Assembly (NCBI GenBank): GCA_015680685.1
Contig: MNCI01023453.1
Location: 295,304-359,303, forward strand
DNA: 64,000 bases
Reading direction: 5' to 3'
From: Gnetum montanum
Lineage: Eukaryota; Streptophyta; Gnetopsida; Gnetales; Gnetaceae
Numbering within the stretch: the stretch's first letter is position 1; each line of letters begins with the position of its first letter. Under the pieces are notes generated by a model. That model did not search any database, was not told the origin of the DNA, and was given only the letters and a program-made list of their open reading frames with translations. Positions 21,879 to 35,300 of this stretch are shown in pieces. The position numbers and the translations under genes were made by a program.

Positions 21879-24196
21879 TACCCCCATGACTGAATGAAAA
21901 ATCGTCCTTGAGTTCTTTACAAAATATTGGGAAGGTATGGGATTATTGACTTTGATGACACTAATGGTGAATGGGATGACATGTGAATAGATCAATCATT
22001 ACAATACATGACAATATTAGTGTTCATGATCACAAGAGTGAAAACTATACACATTTGAGATCAGGCCTTATTTGGCAGCTAAGAGAGAAGAGAGAGAGAG
22101 AAGGAAAAGAAGATGTGGTGTTGCTGATGCCAAGATTGTGTCTTCTGTTGTCAATTCATAGCTGCACCATCAATCTTGTTCCTTGCATGACTATTCCAGC
22201 AGCAATCCATTCTAAGTGTTTCCTCTAGCTCCAGTCGATTGTTGTATGATTTCCATCTACACACACAACATAGTCACATATTACTAAGGGTAATTAAATC
22301 ACAATGCAGTTAATACATTGCCTCAGTGTAAGGCCCATTGTTATGATATGGCTAATACAGAGTCTAGAGATATAACACTGGTGACTACCCAAGGTGTAAG
22401 GGTTAGGAGAAAATTGAAAAAATTAGATTAGGACCCCCATAACTAAGAGTGATCCTCCGATAGTGATAGAATGGAAAAATATAAGGAATAAGAAAGATGA
22501 AGAAAAAGAAACAATGACAATGACAATAAAATGGATGTCATAGGTGGAAAATGAACAAAATAAATGTTGATTTCCATAATGTTTAAGGGAAAGAAGTTAA
22601 CTGATGCACCAATTAGGAATGCTAGTGGGTCCTCCCCAAAGCAGGCTCATGCCCTTTAATGCCCTGACAATCCCACATTTAAAGAGTCCATAGGCTCTGG
22701 AAATGTCAATTGGAATTAAGAGTTAAAGTCTTAACCACAAGAATTTACCCAAAAGAAAACAATATATCAACCAAAATATAGACTACTGATATAACTGGCA
22801 ATGAGGTGGAAAAATGGAAAAAGAATGATGAAGAGAAGAGAATGGAATGGAGTCCTAAGAACAAGATGGTGCACAAACCTTTGTGTAGTTATGGTTAATG
22901 TGACTTAGTAGATCTCATTCCAAATCTAGCCTTAAACAATCCACATTTAGTGACTTCACATTAATACACTTGGCCAAGCCATCCACATGAAGTAGCAAGA
23001 ATGCTTCTGCCAAATAGTCACCACCATTCCAAAGAAATGAGAAGGATAAGAGTAGCAAGTGAGAGAGGGCCTTAGTTAGAGGGAACATGTTTGTTTAGTT
23101 CCATAACTAGTGTGTGTAGCCCAAAGGATTATTTTGTCTAAGGGGTGTGCTTTTCATTCTCACATTTCTCTATTTTCTCTTGTTTTTTGTGCGTGACAAC
23201 CACACCATCCAAAGAATTTTTATTTTTATTAGCTTAGCTTCCTGATAATGGAGCGACATTAGAATGGTAAGGAAAATCCAAGAAGAAAACATTCAAGCAC
23301 CCAAGAGAATGGCCAGCACAAATGCATCAAATCCCCTTGAAGTCACACCCTCTGCAATCCTTGAGTCCTTTTGTAGTTTGAGAAATGGCCAATCACCATT
23401 TCATTGATAGTTCTATTATTTAAAGAAAGGAACTGTATAGTTTCAAGCCAAGATAGACCATACAAATTTATGGATGCATGGATGACGTGGACTCATTGCC
23501 TATTATATCAAAAGAACCATACCTTAGTGTCCACATTATAACTCATAGGTAAAAACTAGACATTAGCAATTAATGGAATATAGTTCATACCACCATCAGG
23601 AGCACTTATTAGGTGACGAACCTAATTAGATAAATAGTAGACAAAGAAATGGAAGAGTATAAATAATGTTGCAAAAAAAAAATAACAAAAGTTAAAGAAA
23701 TTTATAAAACAAAAATGTATTAAAAAATTAAAAAGGAACTGAGGGCCTCAATTGATTAGCATAGGTGGCCATCTCCCCCATGACTAAATTGGAAGGGAGA
23801 GATCTGAAATAATGAGCAGGGTTGTCTCTTCTCCAAGGTATTATGTGCATTAACCATTCTAAATTCATTGTAAGGGTTGGTCCATTGCATATTGACTAGT
23901 AATCTCTTACCAAAGTGCTTGTTTGAATTTTTTAGGAGTTTCCAGCTTCCCCTAATTGATGTTTTTAGGTTAAGGTTTGAAAGTTGGCAACGCTCTTTCT
24001 CCAATGTATCTATGCTTTCGACATGAGCGCAAGTTATTCCCTCAATTCGTTCCATGCACGTTGGTGAGTTTCTCTCTTGATCAGCCATCAACCACGGGAT
24101 GTCTTTTTGTTGTGTGGTTGCTACATATAGGCACTTTTGTATGTTAATTTCTTGTGCACACCTATTGCATGCAGGTAATGCTAAACATTCCTGTAC
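21879..24196 (-). other. Element 3 3' non-coding region
   Basis: No supported gene. Segments at about 22600-22760 (TGGGTCCTCCCCAAAGCAGG) and 23000-23170 (GGCCTTAGTTAGAGGGAACA) recur at 46840-46920, 51985-52090 and 52385-52510, and in reverse at 56790-57345, so they are shared family sequence. Short purine runs occur near 22083. A minus-strand frame at 24091-23756 follows the protease but has no recognisable domain. Confidence 0.65.
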
Positions 24197-24691
24197 CTAA
24201 TGACACCCTATATCACTGTATGTGATGCATGGAAACTTCTTCTTCTCGATCTTCCTCAGAGTGTTTTCCTTAGATTTTTCTAGGGAAAGATCATGGATTC
24301 CTAGGCACATGTTTATGATACTTAGCCATGCCCTTCCCATGATTATTGGGAAGTCCCCTTTGTCATTGTTTACTTGTATCACTAGGAAATCAACTGGGTA
24401 TGACCACCCACACATAGTGGTAACAATGTCCTCCACCTGTACAAAGGGAACAGTGATGGACTGGTTAGCCAACTCTAAGGGAATATTACTCTTCCTTAAT
24501 GGAGGTAGGTTCCAAGCTTTGTACATCTCTTGCGATATCAGGTTGACTCTGGAACCTGAGTCCAAAAGATCTTTACAGGGTTCATTCCCAATGACTTGGA
24601 GATATATTACAGGGCTTATGAGGTTAGAAAATTTCTTGAGAAGGTGGCCCACCTTAATCCAGTAGGTAACGACATGTGTTAACATAACCAT
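24197..24691 (-). pseudogene. Element 3 aspartic protease
   Basis: A 164-residue open frame with the catalytic LLDSGSRVNLISQEMY and the downstream FPIIMGRAWLSIINM, typical of Athila-type retrotransposon proteases that cut the gag polyprotein. It follows the gag C-terminus found just to the right (25038-24776). The RT domain that should follow is absent. The frame itself is open across the domain, but its links to gag are broken. Confidence 0.85.
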
Positions 24692-24775
24692 GTGCGTTGA
24701 GCTCAGTTTTTGGTTTGAAGGGAGCTCTAAAGTCTTATTTGATGGAGAGGCGTTCAGACATTTAACTGCTTATGT

Positions 24776-25038
24776 TCATGAGGGCTTGGCTAGACTATTA
24801 GTTCTAAAGAAAGGTCTTCTCTTTGTATGATTGTTAGAACCAGTAGAAGGTTGAAGGTTTACGACCCTTATGACATTGCGTTGCTGTGGTTGAGTAAGAA
24901 GTCCCCCTTGCATTGCTAGAGCGGATGGTAATGGAGCTATTAGTGTGAGAGTTGTGGATGGATTTGGAGGATGGTATGTTTGTGGATTATCTCCCCTAGG
25001 AGAAGGAGTCCTATAATACTCCCAAGCTTGGTAGTGAT
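24776..25038 (-). pseudogene. Element 3 gag C-terminal part, left of the element 2 insertion
   Basis: Pro/Gln/Tyr-rich frame containing HYQAWEYYRTPSPRGDNPQT. It continues the gag frame interrupted at 43441. Element 2 sits exactly at this junction with a GTGAT/GTGAG target duplication. Confidence 0.75.
25034..25038. repeat. Target-site duplication of element 2, left copy
   Basis: GTGAT before the left LTR; GTGAG (43441-43445) follows the right LTR. Four of five bases match, as expected for an old 5-bp Ty3/gypsy duplication. Confidence 0.75.
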
Positions 25039-26666
25039 TGTAGCGACCAAAAACATCGGTGGTTGGAAAACACCGAGGGATCGGTGGGTGCGACAGTCTC
25101 AACCCCGTACCCATTGGAGGGCCATGTTGGGTGTGTGCAGATACAGGGTGCCTTGAACGGTCTAGTCGATCAGATAGGGACTTAATCGGCGTCTATATAC
25201 CCTTTTGCGACATATATCTCTAGATGGGAACAAAAATGCGAAGTAATACTTGAAAGTAAGTAAAGCAGAAAAGACAGTACAAAATGTGACGATAAGTAAG
25301 AAGTAAAGTAAAATGTAGTTAGAAACATGCATCGCTCCAAAGCTACAAGTTTGCTCTATCAAGGTGGATACAGTCGGTTGCATAGTGTGGTGGAGTGTAG
25401 AGATCTCGAGAGTAACTAGGATGCATAGAGCAAAATAGACTATGCGCTTGGGCGCGAACTTAGGTGTTGATAATGCAGGAATTCTACCAAAGTGGTAGAA
25501 GAAGGGTGGAATAGAGTGTTAGCTGAGAATACTAACTATTTGCAGTGTTAAAAAAAGAGTTTACAATGTTTGATGTTACAATGCCATAGAGGAGAGAAGT
25601 TTTTAGAATTCAAAAGGTTCTCACCCCTTAAATGGTATTTTTTTTAAAAAAATGCGAACTCCTCTTCCATGCGGTTTACCGGGGTATTTATAAGACTAAA
25701 GGACATGTGGAAGGGACGGTTTGGATGCTACACATCCCCCGGGCCGACGTTGACTCGCTGGCGCTACATGTGTCATGTATGACCTTTGGACCTGCAAGAC
25801 TATTGTAATGCAAACCTGCTATGCCATAACTATGAGCCTGCCATGCCATAATTGCATCGTCAGCATCTAGAGACATGTGCCAACGGTTCAATTAGATGAA
25901 GTGCATTGATGTCACACAACTACCCACATGCCTTTCTATGCTTTGTAGCGTAGCATGCTTGGCATAGCATCTTGTCATTCGTTTTGCTACATGTGCATTG
26001 CATGCTTGCTATGCTATGCTATGCTATGTAGTGTAGCATAGCGTAGCAACTAGCCGTAGTTGCAAAAACTTTGTAAGTTTGCAAGCTTTGCTTCCGTGAG
26101 ACTTGTAAACTTGCTGATTCTTCCTTTTGAGTTATCTTCTATCTCTTCCATAGGATTGCTAAACCTTGTTGCGCCATGTAGCTCAGCGTAGCGTAGCAGT
26201 AGACATGGTCTGCTACTTCCTAACGAAAAGGGAAATCGTTGCAGGACTTAAGGTTGAGCGAGGGAACCTGTTGTGAAGCTATTGCCATGCTACGCTATGA
26301 CACGTGGCATCGCGTAGCGTAGCACTCCATTCTGCAATTATCTTCTGAAGCTTGCGACGCTATGTAGTAGGGTGTAGCATAGCATAGTAGACTTTGTGAC
26401 TTAGAAAACATGTTGAATTATTTTGCACAACCAAAATTCTGCTACCAATTCCGCATGCCATTTCTGAGCAGGCGGTCGGTTGGGCAGGCTACTTGGGTGG
26501 ACAGGCAGGGTGATCTGTAGAGCTTGTTCATTCCCAAAGTAGAAAATTTTCCAAACTTGCTGGGCTTGGACTCAGAGCATTCTCCTCCCGAAGAACTGTC
26601 GTGGTGCTACGTGGATTGCAAGGCTTGATGAAGCGAGAATGACTTCAAATTTTTTGAGGTGTTTCA
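25039..26666 (-). repeat. Element 2 3' LTR, 1628 bp
   Basis: On + it runs from TGTAGCGACC to GTGTTTCA and is a diverged copy of 41826-43440. Minus-strand TATA box at 25685-25692 (TATTTATA on +). The stretch 25960-26400 is full of GCTATGC/GCATAGC words, including a near palindrome at about 26010-26050. Confidence 0.93.
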
Positions 26667-26680
26667 TTGGCCCCTCTCTG
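26667..26680 (-). other. Polypurine tract of element 2
   Basis: Minus-strand ACAGAGAGGGGCCAA abuts TGAAACACC at the LTR start. It matches the element 1 tract. Confidence 0.85.
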
Positions 26681-27679
26681 TCGATGTCTGGAGGACGGGC
26701 TCAAGAGACATTAACAAAGAATACGAAACACCATAGCAAAATGCTGAGGTTGTCGCTTAGTGAGTGTCAAGACATTTCTTGGCCACACTTGAGAGTGTTG
26801 CATTGGTTTTGCAGAGGTTAAGGCACAAAGCAAAGATGATGTTTAGTAGAGTCCCTCATCGGAATTCTCTGAGGGGCTCATTTGCATTTTTATCTTTGGC
26901 TAGTGTTGTTCTTCAACCTCCTGTAGGACAGGTGTTTCCTTCATAGGATGAGTTGCGTTACATTCGTGAAGGGTTCTGACCTACCCAAAAATGTGTTCCA
27001 TGTAGAGGGCTGTGTTACACGCATCATGGAACTTGCACTCTAAAGTAGCTATGCTAGACGAGGCACTCGCTTCACGATGTTGTAGCATTTTCTGCTGTAG
27101 CAAGATGTGCCTATAGGGGTAAAGGTCTTACTGGCTGCTAGCATTGTTGCAACTCTTGAGCACCGTCGTTCGTGTGAGATGCCCAAAGAAGAAAGGCCAG
27201 TAGCAGCCTTGGCAGCACCAGCATGGAGGAGCTGGCCTCCTAGGTGTCAGGAGTTGTTGTGGGTGCGGATGCTCTAGAATCCCCACCAAAGGCATGCATG
27301 CTCAATTCATCTATGGGATCAACTACCACATAGCTAAACGTCATGCAAGCCGAGCCGTCAGTAGGGGTTTGAAGAGAAACAATATTGTGGCTGGGCCACA
27401 ATACTGCTGACACTCCAAATGTAGGAACTAGCCAGGGAACTACCGTTAGGGTGGTGGGCTGTGGCTATGGTAGGTTCAAAGGGCCAGTATACTGTAATAC
27501 AACATCTTCAAGGGTCAGCATGATGCCAAGGGTGGCAGTTTCGCATGTGTCCTGGACCACATTCTTGGTGCGTTGTGAACTGTGTACTAGGGCTGCGACG
27601 TCCCACCCATGCATTAGCATCACACCCACTCGTTCGATGTGTATCTGGTGCTGGTGCATGCTGGGGATGTGACGCAAAC
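26681..27679 (-). other. Element 2 3' untranslated region, no gene
   Basis: About 1 kb between the PPT and the tandem repeats. Small open frames on either strand lack any family resemblance. It corresponds to 16461-17548 in element 1. Confidence 0.65.
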
Positions 27680-27960
27680 CTAGTTTAAGGTCCTGGTAGA
27701 TCGTGTGCTAGTTTAAGGTCCCAGCAGACCACTATGTTGGTTTAAGGTCCCAGTAGACTATACATGTTAGTTTATCATCGTAGCGGATGTGCAATGCTAG
27801 TTTATAGTCATACTGGACTAGCAGGGCCATTTTTATGTTATAGTGGACGATTGCTGCTAGTTTAACGTTATAGCAGACGTTTCTTGATGTCATTAGTTTA
27901 TCTTCATTATGGACGCTGCTTGGTGCGATTGCCATTTTATCATCATAGCAGCGATTCTCG
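27680..27960 (-). repeat. 30-bp tandem repeat after element 2 pol, with an open frame
   Basis: About nine units of about 30 bp. On the minus strand, 27935-27732 is an ATG-initiated open frame of 67 residues with YNIKMALLV, YDYKLALHI and YDDKLTCIV. It begins 41 bp after the pol stop, as in element 1. Confidence 0.8.
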
Positions 27961-27976
27961 TTGTTGCCATTGCACC

Positions 27977-30900
27977 TCAGATGTAGTATGGCTTTAGATA
28001 CGAATGATTCATCAGGTTGGCAAACTCATTGTCGTCCATGTATGCCATCTTGAAGGCTCCATTCCCGAAGGCTTTAGTGACCACGTAAGGACCTTCCCAG
28101 TTCGCTGAGAATTTTCTCACGTGCTCATGAATGGCCTTGAGGATGAGGTCTCCATTATGCACTGGCCATCGATGAGGGTCTGCATGGTGCTTCTGTTGCT
28201 GTTTGCTCTGGTAGTGCTTGATACGCTTCAGCATCTTCACACGCTCTTCCTCCACTAAGTCTAGGTTGATGGTTGGTGACTCGTTGTTCTGGACTGCACT
28301 CACAACATTTGCGAGGACCATCTAGAGTGATGGTGCCTGCAACTCAAGAGGCAATACAACTTTAGATCCGTAAACAAGACTGTAAGGGGTCTTACTTGTT
28401 GCAGTTCTACACGTCATTTAGTAGGCCCAGAGGATGTAGAGGATTTGCTCATGCCACCACCTCTTACTGTTGTTGAGCATCCACTTTGGCAAGTTGATTA
28501 TGGACTTATTTGTAGCCTCTGCCTGCCCGTTTGCCTACGAATAATAAGGGGAAGAAAATGATTGTTTAATGCCTAGATTGCTACAGAAGGTTCAGGTTTT
28601 CATACTGCTGAAATGTTACCCATTATCGGTCACAATAGTCATTGGAAGCCCAAACCTTGTCACAATGTTGTCTAGGATGAAATGGCAGATTTGTTGAGAT
28701 GTCATCTTCCTTAGGGAAATAGCTTCCACTCACTTGGTAAAAAACTCTGTGGAAGTTATAATGAAGCTATGCCCAGTGGAGGACTTAGATGTGATAGGCC
28801 CTATGAGGTCTAATGCCCATCATTAGAAGGGCCACATGATTTCCGTTGGGTGTAGATCTATAGGTGCTATGTGTGTGAAATTTGCGTATCTCTTGCATGT
28901 GTCGCATGTCTTGACTTTCGACAGGCAGTCACGCTTCATGTAGGATCAATAGTACCCTAGACGTCTGATTTTGGCAGCCATAGCCCTGGGTGCTATGTGT
29001 CCATCGCATAACCCCTCATGTACTTCATTAACTACCCTTTGCACTTGCTTGACACCCACGCATGCTAGCAATATCCCGTCGTAGGAGCATTGGCACAGGG
29101 CGTCACTTCCCATGAGCACATATTGCTAGGCATGCTTACAGATTGCATCTCTCTAGGTAGGTGTCAATTCGCCTGGGGGTTCATCATGCTATAGATAAGA
29201 TTTAATGTTGGCATACCACTCCTAGGTATCCACAACACTGACAGATGCTAGGTTTTCCACCTGAGTGATAGGCTCTGCACATTCTATGATCAAGGTTGGT
29301 AGGTCTGCCAGGGAATGTGATGGAATGTTTAACGCAAGGGTAGCTAAGGCATCTACCACAATGTTTTTGTTGCGTGGCACATGTTGCACATCAATGGTTG
29401 CAAATTGCTTAAGTAGGATTTTTACTAGGTCGCAGTAGGATTGCAAGTGCGTAGCCTTGCAAGTGTAGACCTTGATGATTTGATTCATAACTAGTTGTGA
29501 ATCTTCCTAGATTTCCAGGTGTTGTATGTGTAGCGCTTAGGTAGTTAGGATGCCTCTGAGTAGCCCCTCGTATTCTACCAAATTTTTGGTGCAAGGGAAT
29601 GCAAAACAATAAGCAGATGGATGCACTTCCCCAGAGGGGAACACATCGACACTACTTCCTCCTGCGGTTGAGGTGCCATCGAAGTGTAAAGTGGCTTTAA
29701 AATGCGACGAAATGATGTTGACATTGCTAACGTATTCGTCTGGGAACTTGGGGTCTATGGTTGCCTAGTTGTTGACTGGCGAGGCTGTGAGTTGGGTTGC
29801 TATGGCTTGACCCTTTGTTGACGATTGACTTACATAGCATAGGTTGAATTCTGCGATTATTTCCTTCCACTGGGCTATCCTGCTACTTTTGTATAAGTTG
29901 TTAGTGATAGCTCGGAGTATATTGCTTTTGCAAATGATGTTGGTTGTATTGTCGAATAGATAATGCTGCCACTTTTTTAATGTAAACACTAAGGCTAGGA
30001 AATTCCTCTCCACTTCATTGTATTTCACCTTGTACGCTACTAGTGCATTGCTCAGGTAGTATACTAGTATCTCAGAACCGTTGTCTCACTTTTGACATAG
30101 CAGTGCCACGACAGATGTGTTGGAAGTGGCGAGGTAGATAGAAAATTGTTTATCCCTTTGTGGAGGATGCACAGTTGGGAGGTGTGCGAGTTCCTTCTTC
30201 AAGTCATCAAAGCCTTATTGGCACTAGGTTGTCCATTTGAAGTTAACCCCCTTCTTTAGAAGATGTTGCATGGGGTGTAACTTGTCGATCAACCTTGCTA
30301 TAAACCTTCGAATGAACTGCACTCTACCTTGTAAACTGCGTAACTCCTTAAGGTTTGTGGGAGGTTCTAGGTTGATGATGGCCTTGACTTTGTTGGGATC
30401 CACCCGTATCTCGGCCTCTGATACTACGAACCCTAACATGCGTCCATTTTTCACCCTGGAGATGCACTTCTTAGGATTGAGGCATAAATTGGGCATTCCG
30501 CAGCATTTGAGGACTACCCCTAGATCTTGTGGGTGATTAGTAGCCTCCTTGGACTTGACTGCTATATCATCCACGTAGTCGTTTAATGTTTCTAGGATGT
30601 AGTCATTGAAAATGTAAGTCATGGCTCGTTGGTAGGTTGCTCTAGCATTTTTGAGCCCGAAAGGCATCATGGTATAGTAGAAGGTCCCCCATGGGGCCAT
30701 GAAGGTTGTTGACAGTTGGTGCTCTGCGTTAATGCAGACTTGGTTGTACCCAGAGAAACCATCCATAAAGGATAGCAGAGCATGGCCAGCTGTGGTGTCG
30801 ATGAGCTGATCTATGTTAGGAAGTGGAAAATTGTCTTTGATTGTTGCCTTGTTCAAGTACTGAAAGTCTATACAGATCCGTATCCCTCCCTTTTTCTTCG

Positions 30901-31438
30901 AAACCACAACGACATTGGACACCCACCCTAAATAGTCAACCGCGCAGATGAAACCTGCTTGGTATAGCTTAGTGATTTTATCCCTCACAGCTAGTGCGAT
31001 TTTTGGCTTAACTTTGTGAGCTTTCTACTTGACTGCCTTTACATGTGAGTCTAGGATGATGTTATGTTGAATCAACCATAGATCCAGACCCGGCATGTCA
31101 CTGTACGACCATGCGAAGACATCGATGTTTTCTTGCAGGATCTTAGCTATGCTTTTATGCGTTTTTATGTCTAGGAGGGAGCTGAGTCTTAACGTTTCCT
31201 TCTCCCCCTTTGACATGGTCATAGGCATCTCAAAAAGAGGTTCTTCAGTTACATCCCTGGCCTCTAAGTCTAGGGATTGACCAGATGTTTGGGCCAGTCT
31301 AGGGATGTTTCTAAGGCTACTATACTACTAGTCGTGGTCGACCCCCAGTCGATCATATCAGGGTTCAACTATCTCGCGAGCTTGCCCTATGGCTCTACTA
31401 ATGTTAAAGGTTGGAAAGGTTATGATGGATTTCCATAT
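27977..31438 (-). pseudogene. Element 2 pol: RT, RNase H, second RNase H, integrase
   Basis: Minus-strand pol in essentially one frame, ending LKPYYI at 27977. Pre-RT segment (31438 to 31230, with one apparent frame change), RT (31228-30224) with the catalytic YVDD intact, RNase H (about 30180-29765), archaeal-type second RNase H (about 29690-29222) containing VPRNKNIVVDALATLAL, integrase zinc region and core, and the C-terminal DLVLKA-like part (28321-27977). The third integrase acid is kept (AEATNK at about 28517), unlike element 1. In-frame stops are scattered at sites explained by C-to-T change. A candidate acceptor AG at 31439-31440 precedes the frame. Confidence 0.92.
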
Positions 31439-31539
31439 CTTGCTTGACCTACCATCATAAGATGAATGCCTGGTTAAGAGGTGTTTGTTGGCAAGAATTG
31501 TGTGTAACGAAAATTTGCAAAGTAGTGATGAGATGCGAC

Positions 31540-31990
31540 TTGTGAAGTGTGAGGATGTAAGGATTGTAATTTTGCCAGTTTAGGATCATAGTGGACTACC
31601 AAGGCATAAGAGCATAGAAATGCTATTGTAAAATGTGAAGTTGTATGACTGTCGATATGTAAATTCCAAACTACTATTTTAATGTCATTTCAGACTACCA
31701 AATCGCAACATGAAAAATCTTAACATGCAAAATAGGAAATTGTGAGTATGAGCAGTATCAAATTGTCAATGTGAGAACATGGACTATAGACATGAAAATA
31801 AGAAAATACTAGGAATTGTAACATTACCTATGTGGAAGAAGCGAAAATCGCCGATGTAAACATGTGGTGTTGTTAGTTTAATGTCATTGCGGACTGCCAA
31901 TGTAACGAGTTGGAATTGCTAATTTAGGGTCTTTGCAGACCCTTAGGGATGCAATTATGCTAGGATTACTAGTTTAAGGTCTTTTCGGAC
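31540..31990. repeat. Repeat units near the 3' end of the element 2 spacer
   Basis: Five or so scattered units of about 30 bp with TAGTTTAAGGTCTTTTCGGA-type cores at about 31565, 31670, 31875, 31915 and 31965. On the minus strand they read TCCGCAATGACATTAAACTA, the same core as the repeat after pol. Confidence 0.6.
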
Positions 31991-32171
31991 CCTTAACGAA
32001 AACAAATATATATTTTTTATTTTTGGGAAAGCAAACGGTTGGCTTGAAGCTTGTCAAGGCTTTAATGCTAATAGTGCTGTGAGGTCGTGGCGAGCATGCT
32101 ACACTGTACGGTGTGCTTCGCATTAATTGGAGAGAGAGAGTGGCAAGTTTCCCTCTTCTTATCATTATGGC

Positions 32172-32180
32172 CATAAATAG
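32172..32180 (+). promoter_or_regulatory. Candidate TATA box of the antisense gene in element 2
   Basis: CATAAATAG in GGCCATAAATAGGGG, about 150 bp before the ATG at 32331 and oriented with the gene. It lies in no LTR, so the accessory gene would have its own promoter. I found no comparable box upstream of 12056 in element 1. Confidence 0.5.
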
Positions 32181-32330
32181 GGGTTAAACCCTGATGATTT
32201 TGCCATTTTCACTGTAAGAGCGTAGAGCCCACATTGGAGCACAAGGCGATTTTGGAGCGTGAAGCAGTTGTGTTAATTTGACTATCGAGGTGAGTTTTCT
32301 AGTGAAAGGTGTAAATCTGAAAGTAGGACA

Positions 32331-35300
32331 ATGGCTCCTAAGACTCATCTGGTGCTTGCAAAGGTTGAGGAGACGAAGAAGACCATGGGGCGTGCACCAC
32401 AAGCATGCGTTGTGGTGCGGCAGAGCACACCATTGACCTAGTAAGTTACTCTGCTCCCCTTCGCTTTTTTGTTTTGTGCTTTCTGTTGTTCTCTACTCTT
32501 GCTTTGCATCCTATTTATTTTGCATTCATTCTTGGATACCTGTGTTTTTTTTTGGTCACATCATTTTAGCCTCTGCATTTCCATGGTTGCCGTTTCAGTC
32601 ATGGAAGATGCGTAAATATTACGTCATGGTTGCATGCAATACCGCTGAAACTGCCACCGTCGTGGTTGTCGCAACCATGGGGGTTAGGGTAGTTTAAGTT
32701 GCTTGACCTTAGTATGCTGTAACGTAAAACCCTTGAGGGGGCCAGGCCATGGTGTGATGTGGCAATGTGACACGTGTTTTTTTAGGGCATGTCGTCAATT
32801 GTTTTGTTGCTACGCTAGGCTATCCGCATGTTCTTACTACACTAAGCTTTTATGCCCTTGCTATGCTATGTACGGGCAGACGGTTATGCTATGCTATATG
32901 TATGGACTGCTAGACGTTGCTATGTTGTGCATGTATCATGTTTAAGTTTGATGCCAATATTTTTCGATTATGTCATGTAGGACGGGGCCAAGGCCTAGGC
33001 TGATCGTTTTGGAAATTAGAGGGGTCCTGTGCCATGTGAGCAGACTTGTGGCCAAAGCTCCTCCTCCCCAGATACGTCTGGGAGAGTGAGCAGTCAGGTA
33101 CAAGGAAGGGGAACAAGACTTCTTATAATTCCTTCTCACCCACACTAGTGTGATTGTTTAGTCTTCCCTAGAGGAGAAGGAGTCATCTGGCATAATAGAA
33201 GCCATGTTGCCAGGGGCAAGTCAGGGCATCCTGAGATATTTTACAAATGAGGAAATCATGAGCAGGAAGGGGGAGGGATATAGCAAACACTAAATAGGGT
33301 TGATATGTTTAGCCTGGATCTGGGACATGCTGAAATATAGCTTCTACCACTAGTACAACACATTATTCCTCACACATTACATGTTGACGTGCTTTCAGAA
33401 CCCACAGGGAACTATCTATTGCGCTGGTGGGTGAGTTTTGTAGCTTTGCTTTGCTATGTTGTGCAATGCTGGCAATACTGGCCAAATGCTAATGGTGTGT
33501 GTTTGTCACCAGATTCTATATCGACAATGATGGGGTTCACGACCAACCGGGTCTGCTGGCTAGAGCATAGCTAGCCCTACAGGAGTTCTCTTCTACCAAG
33601 AACCTATGGGTGGGTGTGATCGGTAAGTGCAGGGGGAATACTGTACCTATCCATGCATGTTCTATACTTTTTATAATCAGTGTAGGGAGAAGGGTTGGCT
33701 GGATAAGGAATGGAAAGAACCCTTTAAACAAGTCATGGTTGAAGAAGTTATGATTGAACTCCCACTATTCCCGTTACCATATAAACTTGGTGGGTTGAAA
33801 GGTAGGTGTCGCATGCTCAAGTTTTTTTGTAATCCTTTTATTTTCTACATCGTTATGCTAAGTGTGTTTTGAGAAAATTTTTTTAGCGCAAAGAAACCCC
33901 ATGACGTGATGGTGGTAACCGCCGAAACACAGGGGGCAAACATCTACTTAAAATACAGTGAAGTAGCAGTAAGCCAGTGCTGGTTAGACAAAGGGGCCCC
34001 AGACCCCTTGGTCAAGAACATTCGAAAGGTTGGGATTATGGATCTGTTCATGGTCCCAAATCTGAGCATTCTCGCTACCGAGATGCTTTCCTTGGTCAAC
34101 TCCTTCTCTGGGAGGGTGGGTTATTTTTGCACGTACGTACGGGGTGTGTGGGTGGTTATTGAAATCAATGACCAGCTATTTATGGACCTGTTCAGCGTTC
34201 CTGTCGACGACATCCCCATAGTGTCTAAGAGTAAGCAGGAGTTGACTCTTTAGAAGAAGAATATCAAGGAGTGGTTGAGGCTCGCCAAGGAGTGGAAAGG
34301 GTTCTCCATGGAAAAGCTTAATGATGGACCCACCATTGGGATTTACCTGGTCTTTCATGCCTGCACATTCCCCCAACTACTCACTGAGGGGAAGGTCCTA
34401 GAGTTCAAGCAGGCCTGGATAATGCAGGAGGTTATGAAGAAGGGGCCCATTACAACTAGGTGAGTTTCCTATGTAGTGGCTAACAGGCTGAGATTTTGGG
34501 ACTCCGTGAGCACATGGAGTCCCACTCCAACATACATTATGCCTTCTACATAAGCTGTTTGAAGTGCTTCATGGAGTTTCTGGTGCTCTAGGAGGATGGG
34601 ATCTGGGCCGTCCGAGATCACAACTAGATTCCTAGGCTATGAATTTGCCATATCCTCTCGACTATGCAAGCCCAGGATCCCCTAGAAATGATTAGGGAGT
34701 CATTGTCTGTAATGACTAAAGATCTAGCGGTTAGTAGCGTTGGTGCCCAAGACAGCATGGGAGAGATGTCCCCTATCATAGTCGGTAGCGTGATGCGGGG
34801 TGAACGTCTCATGGTTGAGACAGTGCCCAAGGAGTTGTGAAGGAAGAGACCTCCCCTAGCCATGGACACCCTTCGTGCAGAGGAAGAGTAGGGATGAAGA
34901 CTACGACTTAAGTTGTAGAGGACACAACCCCCCATTGGTAAACATTTTTGTGTAATGCTTAATTTGCTATTATTTGCTACACTATGCTGCGCTAGGCAGT
35001 GTAGCATAGCGTAGCATCTACTTTGAGATAATTTTTTTGAACTGATGCAAACATGCTTCTTTGCAAGGGAAGAAGAAGAAGAAGAAGAGGGTGATGAGGA
35101 AGTGTCAGCCCTTAGGATGAGGGTGACGAACGAGGATACAAAGGCCCCAGTTTCGGAGGAAAGGGCGCCAGTCAGGAATGAGGGAGCTCTTGTCTCTAGG
35201 GCAGGGGATCTTGTCATTAGGGAGCCTCCTCCTACCGATGAGGCACCTCCCTTGAATAAAGAAGATGTTGGTCTCCTGAAAGGCAAGGCACCAACACATG

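Noticed and set aside
30237-30536. Plus-strand open frame opposite element 2 RT
   Set aside because: Shadow of the minus-strand RT domain; no codon or family support.
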